64,000 nt of DNA, from NCBI RefSeq assembly GCF_014647115.1, contig NZ_BMOO01000003.1:434001-498000 (forward strand), read 5' to 3'. A program made the translations under genes and the position numbers. The notes under the pieces were generated by a model. The model was not told the origin of the DNA. It did no database searches and saw only the letters and a program-made list of their open reading frames with translations. Positions 14,915 through 22,229 of the stretch are shown piece after piece (position 1 is the first letter of the stretch; every line of letters begins with the position of its first letter). Source of the stretch: Halarchaeum rubridurum (GTDB taxonomy: Archaea > Halobacteriota > Halobacteria > Halobacteriales > Halobacteriaceae).

Positions 14915-15666
14915 GTGCCGCGCGGGCCGTCGAGGCGACGGCGGACGCACTCGCCTGCGCCGACACCGCGGTCGCGTTCACCGGCGCGGGCGTCAGCACC
15001 GCGTCCGGAATCCCGTCGTTCCGCGGCGAGAACGGCGTCTGGAACGGCGCGTACGACCCCGCGGACTTCCGTATCGAGCGCTTCGAGCGCGACCCCGCCG
15101 GGTTCTGGGTCGATCGGGTCGACCTCCACGAGGCGATGTATCCGCCGGACGTCGCGCCGAACGCCGCCCACGACGCCCTCGCCGCGCTGGAGGACGCGGG
15201 CGTCCTCGACGCCGTGATCACGCAGAACGTCGACGGCCTCCACGCGGCCGCCGGGACGGATACCCTCCTCGAGATCCACGGGAACGCCCGGCGCTCCGTC
15301 TGCGTCGACTGCGGCGAGACGGTCCCGACGGGTGACGTCCGCGAGCGCGTCCGCGACGATGACGGCGATCAGCCACCGCGCTGCGCCTGCGGCGGCCTCC
15401 TCAAGCCGGACGTGGTACTGTTCGGCGAACGCCTCCCCGACTGCTTCAGCGAGGCGCGACGGCTCGCCCGCGAGGCGGACGCCTTCCTCGTCGCGGGGTC
15501 GTCGCTCACCGTCGCACCCGCCTCGACGCTCCCCGAGATCGCGGCGCGGGACGGCACGCTCTGCATCGTGAACGACGAAGCGACGCCGCACGACGACGCG
15601 GCGCTCGCGGTCTGCCGGGCCGACGTCACGGACGTCCTCCCGACGATGGCGGATCGACTCGCGTAA
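14911..15666 (+). CDS. NAD-dependent protein deacylase, Sir2 family
   Basis: A 251-residue sirtuin that removes acyl groups from lysines using NAD+. GAGVSTASGIPSFRGENGVW (residues 24-43) is the NAD-binding motif, TQNVDGLHAAAG follows, the catalytic His is in EIHGN near residue 115, zinc ligands are CVDC and CAC, and VVLFGERLP, VAGSSLTV and IVNDEATP are conserved. Length is normal. Sirtuins need NAD+, and nadE is two transcription units upstream. Its place behind an Lrp regulator and an aminotransferase suggests a link to amino-acid status. Ends just before a strong hairpin and T-run. Confidence 0.96.
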   Translation: MSAARAVEATADALACADTAVAFTGAGVSTASGIPSFRGENGVWNGAYDPADFRIERFERDPAGFWVDRVDLHEAMYPPDVAPNAAHDALAALEDAGVLDAVITQNVDGLHAAAGTDTLLEIHGNARRSVCVDCGETVPTGDVRERVRDDDGDQPPRCACGGLLKPDVVLFGERLPDCFSEARRLAREADAFLVAGSSLTVAPASTLPEIAARDGTLCIVNDEATPHDDAALAVCRADVTDVLPTMADRLA

Positions 15667-15670
15667 ACGA

Positions 15671-15710
15671 CCACGGGTCGGGTGACCCGTGGAACTCTCG
15701 CTGTTTTCTT
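15671..15710 (+). terminator. Hairpin plus T-rich tract after the Sir2 gene
   Basis: A perfect 9-bp stem, CCACGGGTC paired with GACCCGTGG around a GGGT loop (15671-15692), followed by TGTTTTCTTT at about 15702-15710. It ends the Lrp-aminotransferase-Sir2 unit and also faces the convergent RHH gene, whose stop codon lies at its right end, so it may act in both directions. Archaeal termination needs mainly the T-run; the stem may add 3'-end stability. Confidence 0.7.
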
Positions 15711-15940
15711 TAGAACTCGTACTCGTCGCCGAGCGAGCGCTCGCTCGTCTCGCGCATCTCCGCCTCGAACTCCTCCATCTCGGCCTCCTCGTCGTTCCCC
15801 GAGGTGACGTCGTAGACGTTCAGCCCCGTCGAGAGCAGTTCCTCGACGGCTTCCTTGCGGTTGAGGAACTCGCCCTCGTCGACGAGGCGGTCGATCTCGA
15901 CTTCGAGGTCGCTCGGGAGGTCAACTTCGGCGGTGGGCAT
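15710..15940 (-). CDS. Ribbon-helix-helix (CopG-like) small DNA-binding protein
   Basis: A 76-residue protein starting MPTAEVDLPSDLEVEIDRLVDEGEFLNRKEAVEELLSTGLNVYD. The first ~45 residues match a ribbon-helix-helix: a beta strand (AEVDLPSDL), then two helices around the 'GEFLNRKEAVEELL' turn. The C-terminal 25 residues are acidic and helical. Such small RHH proteins are common haloarchaeal regulators, sometimes of antitoxin origin, but no toxin gene is adjacent. It directly follows the MFS gene on the same strand, with a 29-nt gap. Confidence 0.85.
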   Translation of the reverse strand: MPTAEVDLPSDLEVEIDRLVDEGEFLNRKEAVEELLSTGLNVYDVTSGNDEEAEMEEFEAEMRETSERSLGDEYEF

Positions 15941-15969
15941 CGTGACGGGTGGTTCCCGCGCGCGACGTT

Positions 15970-17424
15970 TCAACCCTCCGGCCCGGCCGCGTCGCCCGCG
16001 TCCCGCGAGTGCCCGTAGACGGTCCCGACGAGGACGGCGACGACGCCGACGGCGAGGACGGCACCGAGGACGAACGGCGGCCACGGCGCGAGGACGTAGA
16101 GGGCGGTCATCGCGGGCGGCCCGACGGTCCGGCCGAGGCTCCCCGCGCTCTGCGTGACCCCGAACGCCGCGCCCTGCTCGTCGGCGGGCGCGGCGGCGGA
16201 GACGAGCGTCGTGAGGGCGACGTTCAGCAGGCCGTTGCCGACGGAGAGGAGGGCGAGGTCGACGAGGAGGGCGACGAGCGCGGGCGTGAGCCACGCGGGC
16301 GCGCCGGCGAGGAGCGACGGCGGGACGAGCGCGGCACCGAGCGCGGGCGTGAACGGGACGACGGCGAGCGAGGCGACGAGCGCGAGCGCGCCGACGACGG
16401 CGAGGGCGTCGTCGCGGTACCGCCGCGAGAGGCGGCCGACGACGACCGCCTGATTCACGACGCCGAGCACCCCGATGTACGTGAGGAGGAGCGCCGTCTC
16501 GGCCTCGCCGTAGCCGAAGGTGTCGGCCGCGAAGGGGACGAAGACGACCTGCATCCCCGAGAAGGCGACGGAGACGAGGAGGAAGGTCAGGACGTACGGT
16601 CGGAGGGTCGGCGAGCGTGCGGCGTCGAGGAAACCGGCGACGACGCCGGTTCGCTCCGCGGACGCGGTGCGGTGGCGCGACGGCTCCGGGAGGAAGGCGT
16701 ACGTGGCGGCGCAGGCGAGGACGGCGAGGCCCGCGGCGGCGAAGCTCGGGAGGCTGAAGCGCGTCGCGGGGACGAACGCGGGGAAGCCGTCGCGGGCCGC
16801 GGCGACGACGGGGTCGCTGGCGAGGAGGCCGCCGAGCGCCGGCCCGAAGACGAAGCCGAGGCCGAACGCCGCGCCGATGAGGCCGAGCGCGCCCGCGCGG
16901 TTCTCGCGGGTCGTGACGTCCGCGACGTACGCCTGCGCGGTGGCGACGTTCCCGCCCATCGCGCCGGCGACCATCCGCGCGACGAAGAGCGTACCGACGC
17001 CGCCGGCGACGCCGAAGAGGGCCTCGAACTCCGCGCCGAGGCCGAACAGCGTCCACGCGATGGCGCTCCCCGCGACCGAGAGCATCAACACCGGCCGTCG
17101 GCCGTGCTCGTCGCTGAGGCGGCCGAGCAGCGGCGCGAAGACGAACTGCAACAGCGAGTACGACGCCGCGAGCAGGCCGATGTAGACGTCGCTCACCCCG
17201 AAGCTCCGGACGTAGTAGGGGAGGATGGGGACGATGATGCCGAAGCCGAGGAGGTCGATGAAGACGATGGCGAGTACGGTGGCGAGCGCGCGTCGCGGCT
17301 GCTCGACCCCGTTCGTCCCGCCGCCGGGCTCATCGTCACCCCGGACGGCGTCGCTCGCGTCCGCGCCCGCGTCCGCACCCGCATCCGTCTCCACGCTCGC
17401 GGCCGCCGCCTCCGGCGCGCTCAC
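15970..17424 (-). CDS. MFS transporter (TetA/MdtG-like multidrug efflux type)
   Basis: A 484-residue, 12-TM major facilitator. After a ~45-residue low-complexity acidic N-terminus it has IVFIDLLGFGIIVPILPYY, the MFS motif A in LLGRLSDEHGRRPVLML (loop 2-3), and TTRENRAGALGLIGAAFGLGFVFGPALGGLLA, the motif C of drug/H+ antiporters in TM5. The profile is that of TetA-like efflux pumps; the substrate is unknown. A second start nearer RRALATVLAIVF is possible, as the Asp/Ala repeats (DAGADAGADASDA) are not conserved in general. It is divergent from the HTH gene at 17566. Confidence 0.92.
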   Translation of the reverse strand: MSAPEAAAASVETDAGADAGADASDAVRGDDEPGGGTNGVEQPRRALATVLAIVFIDLLGFGIIVPILPYYVRSFGVSDVYIGLLAASYSLLQFVFAPLLGRLSDEHGRRPVLMLSVAGSAIAWTLFGLGAEFEALFGVAGGVGTLFVARMVAGAMGGNVATAQAYVADVTTRENRAGALGLIGAAFGLGFVFGPALGGLLASDPVVAAARDGFPAFVPATRFSLPSFAAAGLAVLACAATYAFLPEPSRHRTASAERTGVVAGFLDAARSPTLRPYVLTFLLVSVAFSGMQVVFVPFAADTFGYGEAETALLLTYIGVLGVVNQAVVVGRLSRRYRDDALAVVGALALVASLAVVPFTPALGAALVPPSLLAGAPAWLTPALVALLVDLALLSVGNGLLNVALTTLVSAAAPADEQGAAFGVTQSAGSLGRTVGPPAMTALYVLAPWPPFVLGAVLAVGVVAVLVGTVYGHSRDAGDAAGPEG

Positions 17425-17565
17425 CGCACTCCTCCCCCGTTCCGGTCGTCCATACCGCGGCGTGCACCCGCCTGCGCCAAGACGGTTGCGACCGCGGCGA
17501 CGCGAACCGGTCGATACCTAAGGGTCGGGTGCGTACGTCCGCCCGACGACCCGCACGGGGACAGC

Positions 17566-17931
17566 ATGAGTGCATCCGACGACGACCTCGACCTCGCGCG
17601 CGTCCTGGATGCGCTCAACGACGCGGACTGTCGTGCCTTCCTCCGTGCGCTCGAAGAACCAATGACGGCGAACGAACTCTCGGAGGCGTGCGACGTGCCA
17701 CTCTCGACGACCTACAGGAAACTCGAACTGCTCACCGACGCGACGCTCGTCGACGAGGAGACGGAGGTCCGCTCCGACGGCCGACACCGCTCGCGCTATC
17801 GGACGGCGTTCGACTCCCTCGAAATCGCGTTCGACGACGACCACGACCTCGACCTCGACGTCGAGCGTCCCGCGCGTGGCCCGTCCGAGCGCCTCGCGGA
17901 CATCTGGGCGGAGGTGCAAAAGGAGACGTGA
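17566..17931 (+). CDS. Winged HTH transcriptional regulator (ArsR-like)
   Basis: A 121-residue regulator. Residues 8-75 form a winged helix: LARVLDALNDADCRAFLRALEEPMTANELSEACDVPLSTTYRKLELLTDATLVDEETEVRSDGRHRSRYRTAF, with the recognition helix around PLSTTYRKLELL. The tail is acidic. Haloarchaea commonly pair this regulator with a small membrane protein, as here (next gene, 5-nt gap). It probably controls that pair and perhaps the divergent MFS pump. No metal-binding cysteine cluster is seen, only two isolated Cys. Confidence 0.88.
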   Translation: MSASDDDLDLARVLDALNDADCRAFLRALEEPMTANELSEACDVPLSTTYRKLELLTDATLVDEETEVRSDGRHRSRYRTAFDSLEIAFDDDHDLDLDVERPARGPSERLADIWAEVQKET

Positions 17932-17936
17932 CCCCG

Positions 17937-18218
17937 ATGGGAATCGGACTCGCCACCCTCGTGACGGTCCTCAAGACGGTGACGCTGCTCCTCGGCGGCG
18001 CGATAACGTACTTCGCCTACGAGGCGTCGATACGCACCCACTCGCGCTCCATCCGCCTGCTCGCGCTCGGCTTCGGCGTCGTCACCGTCGGCGCGCTCAT
18101 CGCCGGCTTCGTCGACACCCTCCTCCACGTCGACCCGATGCTCGCGCTCGTCGTCGAGAGCGGGTTCACCGGCGTCGGCTTCGCCGTCATCCTCTACTCG
18201 CTCTACGCCGAGGACTGA
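17937..18218 (+). CDS. Small three-helix membrane protein (DUF7521-like)
   Basis: A 93-residue membrane protein, MGIGLATLVTVLKTVTLLLGGAITYFAYEA and onward, with three hydrophobic helices (about residues 5-25, 40-60 and 67-88) and a short polar loop (SIRTHSRSIR). It matches in size and layout what I recall as DUF7521, which in haloarchaea sits right behind this type of HTH gene. The spacing (5 nt) shows co-transcription. The role is unknown; the pairing suggests a membrane partner or target of the regulator. Confidence 0.75.
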   Translation: MGIGLATLVTVLKTVTLLLGGAITYFAYEASIRTHSRSIRLLALGFGVVTVGALIAGFVDTLLHVDPMLALVVESGFTGVGFAVILYSLYAED

Positions 18219-18295
18219 ATCGGCCACGTTCGCGCCGGAATCGACGGCTTCTCACCGGCGAAGGACGAACGCGGCACAACGCGGACGCCACGGAC

Positions 18296-18952
18296 ATGAC
18301 CGACGGAACGCCCACTCACGACGAGCACGACGGCACGGACGACGAGCGCGACGGCACCCACGACGGCTGGGACGGCAACGGTACGCACGACGACGGGCCG
18401 GTCGACCGCGAGCAACTCGCGCACGCGACCCGCCTCCTCCTCGACGCCATCGGCGAGGACCCCGGCCGCGACGGCCTCGTGGAGACGTGGGAGCGCCGCG
18501 TCCCCGCCGCCTACGAGGAACTCACGCGAGGCTACCGCGAGGACGAGCGCCCGACGATGCGGACCTTCGATACCGAGACGGACGACCTCGTCGTGAAGAC
18601 CGGCATCCCCGTCTACTCGCTCTGCGAACACCACCTCCTCCCCTTCCACGGCGTCGCGCACGTCGCCTATCGGCCCGACGGCGAGGTCGTCGGCCTCTCG
18701 AAGCTCGCGCGCTACGTCAAGTGGGCCTCCCGCAAACTCACCGTCCAGGAGCGCCTCACGCGCGACATCGCGGAGGGTCTCGACGACGCCATCGGGCCCG
18801 ACGCCATCGCCGTCGAGCTCTCGACGACCCACCTCTGCGAGGCGATGCGCGGCGTCGAGGCGCACACGACCACGACCTCGCGCGCGACCGTCGGCGACCT
18901 CACCACGGACGAGCGCGAGCGCTTCCGCGACGCCATCGCCGCCGAGCGCTGA
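18296..18952 (+). CDS. folE: GTP cyclohydrolase I (FolE type)
   Basis: A 218-residue enzyme converting GTP to dihydroneopterin triphosphate, feeding pterin or 7-deazaguanine (archaeosine) synthesis. The catalytic/zinc motif SLCEHHLLPFHG (Cys and His) lies near residues 108-119, VGLSKLARYVKWASRKLTVQERLT follows, and the second zinc Cys is in STTHLCEAMRGVE. The first ~35 residues are an unusual His/Asp-rich low-complexity extension (DGTHDGWDGNGTHDDG). The gene's TGA overlaps the next ATG (TGATG), coupling it to a CHY zinc-finger gene. Confidence 0.95.
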   Translation: MTDGTPTHDEHDGTDDERDGTHDGWDGNGTHDDGPVDREQLAHATRLLLDAIGEDPGRDGLVETWERRVPAAYEELTRGYREDERPTMRTFDTETDDLVVKTGIPVYSLCEHHLLPFHGVAHVAYRPDGEVVGLSKLARYVKWASRKLTVQERLTRDIAEGLDDAIGPDAIAVELSTTHLCEAMRGVEAHTTTTSRATVGDLTTDERERFRDAIAAER

Positions 18953-19290
18953 TGGAGCGCACCGTCGGCGACACGGTCGTCCGCGGCCTCGACGTCGACC
19001 CCGAGACCCGCTGTGCGCACTACGACACCGCACGCGACGTGGTCGCCGTCCGAGCCGCGTGCTGCGACACGTACTACCCCTGCCGCGCCTGTCACGACGC
19101 CGTCGCCGACCACGACCACGAGGTCGTCCCGCGCGACGCCTTCGACGACCCCGCCGTCCTCTGCGGGGCCTGCGGGGCGACGCTCACCGTCCGCGAGTAC
19201 GCCGACTGCGACGACGCCTGCCCCGCGTGCGGACACGCGTTCAACCCCGGCTATAAACGCCACTGGAGTCGGTACTTCGCCGAGCGGTAG
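18952..19290 (+). CDS. CHY-type zinc finger protein
   Basis: A 112-residue protein with the CHY zinc finger (PF05495), normally bound to three zinc ions. The Cys/His ligands are seen in RCAHYDTARD, ACCDTYYPCRACHDAVADHDHEV, LCGACGATLTV and CDDACPACGHAFNPGYKRH. The motif 'CC..YYPC..CH' is diagnostic. Function in archaea is unknown; eukaryotic relatives are ubiquitin ligases such as Pirh2, but no RING domain is present. It is co-translated with folE, itself a zinc enzyme, which hints at metal handling, but that is inference. Confidence 0.93.
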   Translation: MERTVGDTVVRGLDVDPETRCAHYDTARDVVAVRAACCDTYYPCRACHDAVADHDHEVVPRDAFDDPAVLCGACGATLTVREYADCDDACPACGHAFNPGYKRHWSRYFAER

Positions 19291-19624
19291 CCGCGCCGCT
19301 CGACGCGGTGGCAGGCGGAAAGGAGCGCGCGGAACGGGACGGACGGCGATACCCTCGGCTCCGGGTGATGCGACAGTAAAAGTGCCCACGAACGCGTCGC
19401 GCTCGTGAGCGAAGAGGTGAGCGGGACGCCGCGTCCCGCTCGCCCTCGCGTCGCTTACGCTTCCGCGAGATTGCGTGAGACGCTCGCGCGCCTCACTAAT
19501 GCTTGCCTCGGCTTACGCCTCGGCAAGCACGGGGGCGAATCGGAGATTCGCCATCCCTCACGTCGCTTACGCTTCCGCGAGATTGCGTGAGACGCTCGCG
19601 CGCCTCACTAATGCTTGCCTCGGC
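19291..19624. other. Intergenic region between the CHY gene and rpl11
   Basis: 334 nt without a gene. The left 150 nt show no clear motif except the run CGACAGTAAAAGTGCCC around 19370-19386, a possible relic promoter. The right part is filled by the first copy and most of the second copy of the 83-bp repeat described separately. Ribosomal protein genes L1, L10 and L12, which in many haloarchaea follow L11, are absent here. Confidence 0.6.
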
Positions 19625-19643
19625 TTACGCCTCGGCAAGCACG
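19449..19643. repeat. 83-bp direct repeat containing the rpl11 tail
   Basis: Two copies, 19449-19531 and 19561-19643, separated by 29 bp, that appear identical. The right copy contains the last codons of rpl11 (coding for VLAEA and the TAA) and its downstream flank; the left copy is therefore an orphan duplicate of the gene's 3' end. Each copy holds the inverted repeat GCTTGCC...GGCAAGC, which may fold as an rpl11 3'-end hairpin. This parallels the msrB tail duplication. Confidence 0.92.
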
Positions 19644-20104
19644 TCGTCGAACTCGCCGTCGTCGACGCGGGCCTTGAAGCCGCGCGCGTCCTCGCCCTCG
19701 ATGGTGACACCGAGCGAGACGCAGGTGCCCGCGACTTCCTTCGCGGCGTTCTTCGTGTCGTACGCGAGCAGGTCGGACTGCTTCTGCTCGGCGATGGACT
19801 TCAGCTGCTCGATGGAGAGGTCCGCGACGAAGTCGTTCTGGGGCTCGCCGGACCCGGTCTCGAAGCCGGCCTCGTCCTTGATGAGCTCCGCCGTCGGCGG
19901 AACACCGACGTCGATGGAGAAGGAGCCGTCCTCCTCGTACTCGACGGTGACGGGGACCTCCGTGCCGTCGAAGGCCGCGGTCTGGTCGTTGATCTCCTGG
20001 ACGACCGCCTGCACGTCGACGGGCGTGGGACCGAGCTCCGGGCCGAGGGGCGGGCCGGGGTTGGCCTGCCCGCCGGGGACGAGCACTTCGATGGTATCAG
20101 CCAT
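19625..20104 (-). CDS. rpl11: Large ribosomal subunit protein L11 (uL11)
   Basis: A 159-residue ribosomal protein that binds 23S rRNA in the GTPase-associated region. MADTIEVLVPGGQANPGPPLGPELGP with the conserved PGGxAxPGPPLGP is the archaeal L11 signature; the RNA-binding C-terminal domain shows DLSIEQLKSIAEQKQSDLLAYDTKNAAKEVAGTCVSLGVTIEG. The start is ATG 20104, with a leader only a few nt after an AT-rich GGATTTAAACCG box. Full length. Downstream is a duplicated copy of its own 3' end and no L1-L10-L12 cluster. Confidence 0.98.
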   Translation of the reverse strand: MADTIEVLVPGGQANPGPPLGPELGPTPVDVQAVVQEINDQTAAFDGTEVPVTVEYEEDGSFSIDVGVPPTAELIKDEAGFETGSGEPQNDFVADLSIEQLKSIAEQKQSDLLAYDTKNAAKEVAGTCVSLGVTIEGEDARGFKARVDDGEFDDVLAEA

Positions 20105-20176
20105 GCGTGGACGCAATCGCGCGTCGGATTTAAACCGTTCGAAAGTCGCCGCTCACGCGGGCCGTGCGTCGCCCCC

Positions 20177-20377
20177 TCACGGGAGACTGACGCCCTGTCG
20201 CGCGAGGTAGTCGCTCACCGCACGAATCTCGACCGGGCTCCCGATTATCCGCACGACGCCGTCGCGCTCGAACAGCGTCACGGTGAAGCGCTCGTCGAGG
20301 GACGCATCGAGGCCGTCGAGCACCTCGACCGGGAGGACGATCTGCGTGCTGTCCCGGTAGCGCGACGGGTCACCCAT
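20177..20377 (-). CDS. Small conserved haloarchaeal protein (VNG_1110C-like)
   Basis: A 66-residue protein starting MGDPSRYRDSTQIVLPVEVLDGLDASLDERFTVTLFERDGVVRIIGSPVEIRAVSDYLARQGVSLP. The N-terminal STQIVLPxEVLDGL suggests an AbrB/SpoVT or RHH-like strand-helix unit, and the rest an alternating beta fold. I recall an equivalent small gene (VNG_1110C) next to L11 and a GTP-binding protein gene in Halobacterium, so the L11 - small protein - GTPase order looks conserved. Function unknown. It is divergent from the GTPase gene. Confidence 0.72.
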   Translation of the reverse strand: MGDPSRYRDSTQIVLPVEVLDGLDASLDERFTVTLFERDGVVRIIGSPVEIRAVSDYLARQGVSLP

Positions 20378-20484
20378 ACCGGTCGTGTCTCCCGAGCCGC
20401 CGAATAAACGTGTCGAAGATAGTGAGAGACCCGCGCGACGCCCGGACGAAAGTGCTTTCCGGCGAGACGGCCCACGTTCGACCA

Positions 20485-21600
20485 ATGGGACTGGAGGCGG
20501 AGATCGAGGAACTCGAAGAGGAGATAGCCAACACTCCGTACAACAAGTCCACGGAAGCGCACATCGGCCGGCTGAAGGCGAAGCTCGCGGACAAAAAGGA
20601 GAAGCTCGAGGCCCAGCAGGCCGGCTCCGGTGGCGGCGGGGGCTACTCCGTCAAACAGCAGGGCGACGCGACCGTCGCGCTCGTCGGCTTCCCCTCCGTC
20701 GGCAAGTCCACGCTCGTCAACGCCCTCACGAACGCCGACAGCGAGGTCGGCGCCTACGAGTTCACGACGCTCGACGTCAACCCCGGGATGCTCAAGTACC
20801 GCGGCGCGGACATCCAGATTCTCGACGTCCCCGGGCTCATCGAGGGAGCCGCGGGCGGGCGCGGGGGCGGGCGCGAAGTCCTCTCCGTCATCCGCTCGAC
20901 CGACCTCGTCGTCTTCGTCCTCTCCGCCTTCGAAATCGAGCAGTACGACCGGCTCTACGACGAACTCTACGACAACAAGATTCGCCTCGACACCGAACCG
21001 CCCCACGTCCGCATCTCGAAGAAGATCAAGGGCGGCATCGACGTGAACACCTCCGGGGACCTCGACCTCGACCACGACACCGTCCGACAGGTCCTCCGCG
21101 AGCAGGGATACGTGAACGCGGACGTCACGATTCGCGGGAACCCGGACGTCGACGAGCTCGTCGACGGCGTCCTCGACAACCGCGTCTACCTCCCCTCGCT
21201 CGCCGTCGTCAACAAGACGGACCTCATCGAGCCCTCCTACGTCGACACGGTGAAGGCCGCCCTCGAAGAGCGCGACATCGACCCCGACGAGGACGCGGTC
21301 TTCATCAGCGCACACGAGGAGAAGGGCCTCGACGCCCTCAAGGAGCGCCTCTGGACCGAACTCGACCTCATCCGGGTCTACATGGACAAGCCGGGTCGCG
21401 GCGTCGATTACGACGAACCGCTCATCCTCAGACGCGGCGAGACGGTCGACGACGCCCTCGATAAGCTCGGTGGCGACATGGACGACCGATTCCGGTTCGC
21501 GCGCGTCACCGGCCCCTCCGCGAAACACGACGACCAGCAGGTCGGGCGCGACCACGAACTCGAGGACGAGGACGTCCTCCGGCTCATCGTTCGCCGATAG
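20485..21600 (+). CDS. DRG-family GTPase with TGS domain
   Basis: A 371-residue OBG/DRG-type GTPase that acts on ribosomes or translation. Residues 1-45 are a basic coiled coil (EIEELEEEIANTP, LKAKLADKKEKLEAQQ). G1 GFPSVGKST is at about 69-77, G3 DVPGLIEGAAGGRGGG follows, G4 is NKTD near residue 242 and G5 is ISAHEEKG. The insert around 140-215 is the DRG-specific helical domain. The C-terminal TGS domain (IRVYMDKPGRGVDYDEPLILRRGETVDDALDKLGGDM) ends in HELEDEDVLRLIVRR. ATG 20485 is used; ATG 20410 in frame would add a non-conserved leader. Confidence 0.96.
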   Translation: MGLEAEIEELEEEIANTPYNKSTEAHIGRLKAKLADKKEKLEAQQAGSGGGGGYSVKQQGDATVALVGFPSVGKSTLVNALTNADSEVGAYEFTTLDVNPGMLKYRGADIQILDVPGLIEGAAGGRGGGREVLSVIRSTDLVVFVLSAFEIEQYDRLYDELYDNKIRLDTEPPHVRISKKIKGGIDVNTSGDLDLDHDTVRQVLREQGYVNADVTIRGNPDVDELVDGVLDNRVYLPSLAVVNKTDLIEPSYVDTVKAALEERDIDPDEDAVFISAHEEKGLDALKERLWTELDLIRVYMDKPGRGVDYDEPLILRRGETVDDALDKLGGDMDDRFRFARVTGPSAKHDDQQVGRDHELEDEDVLRLIVRR

Positions 21601-21704
21601 GGCGTCCACGCGACCGGGGCCGGAAGCCCGCGACGGCACACGCGTGCCGTGTGCCGCCGCCGAACGACCGAAAGACCCTCGTCGCGGGCGCGCGAAGCCC
21701 GCGT

Positions 21705-22181
21705 ATGTCGCGTCGTCGCGCCGCCCGTCGCCTCCTCCTCCTCTGCGTCGTCGGCGCGCTCCCGTGGACGGTCATCCGCTGGAGCGGGGACGCCGGCGTG
21801 CAGTACGGGGCCTTCTTCGCCTACGGCCTCGGACCGCTCCTCGGCCCGCTCGGCGAGCGCTTCACGTACCTTCCGCGCTATCTCGCGGTGGCGATAATCG
21901 ACACCTACTGGCGACAGGCGTGGCCGACCGGGGCGTTCCTCTACGCGTGCGCGCTCGGGAGCGCCGCGCTCGGGCTGCTCGGCCGCGAGGACCGCCGCGT
22001 CACCGCCGGCCTGCTCGTGATGAGCGGCGGGGCGGAGTTGCTCTACGGCCTCGGCCTCGCGGGGTCGCGCTCGGACCTCCTCGTGCTCCCCGTCGCGCCC
22101 CTGCTCTGCTGGGGTGTCGCCGCGCTCTGCTACCGGGACGGCCTGCGACGCCTCGTCTACCTCCGGCCGGCAGAGGCCTGA
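21705..22181 (+). CDS. Four-helix membrane protein (TIGR04206-like)
   Basis: A 158-residue protein starting MSRRRAARRLLLLCVVGALPWTVIRWSGDAGVQYGAFFAYGLGP. It has a basic N-terminus and four or five hydrophobic segments (about residues 9-25, 33-50, 68-86, 95-113 and 118-138). The 'LLLL..ALPWTV' opening resembles the haloarchaeal TIGR04206 family as I remember it, whose function is unknown. ATG 21705 was preferred over 21651 because the upstream part is polar and lacks a promoter. Placed between the GTPase and VOC genes. Confidence 0.68.
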   Translation: MSRRRAARRLLLLCVVGALPWTVIRWSGDAGVQYGAFFAYGLGPLLGPLGERFTYLPRYLAVAIIDTYWRQAWPTGAFLYACALGSAALGLLGREDRRVTAGLLVMSGGAELLYGLGLAGSRSDLLVLPVAPLLCWGVAALCYRDGLRRLVYLRPAEA

Positions 22182-22229
22182 ACCGCCGACGCCGGTACGC
22201 TTAACGCCTCCGCGGTCCACGCCTCGACC

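Noticed and set aside
15970-17424. Insertion sequence or integrated element in the window
   Set aside because: No transposase, integrase or terminal inverted repeats were found anywhere; codon use is uniform. The tRNA-Thr gene has no nearby integrase, and I saw no repeated tRNA 3' end.
20410-20484. Longer DRG GTPase start at ATG 20410
   Set aside because: The extra 25 residues are not part of the coiled-coil opening of the family, and ATG 20485 gives the standard MGLEAEIEELE start.
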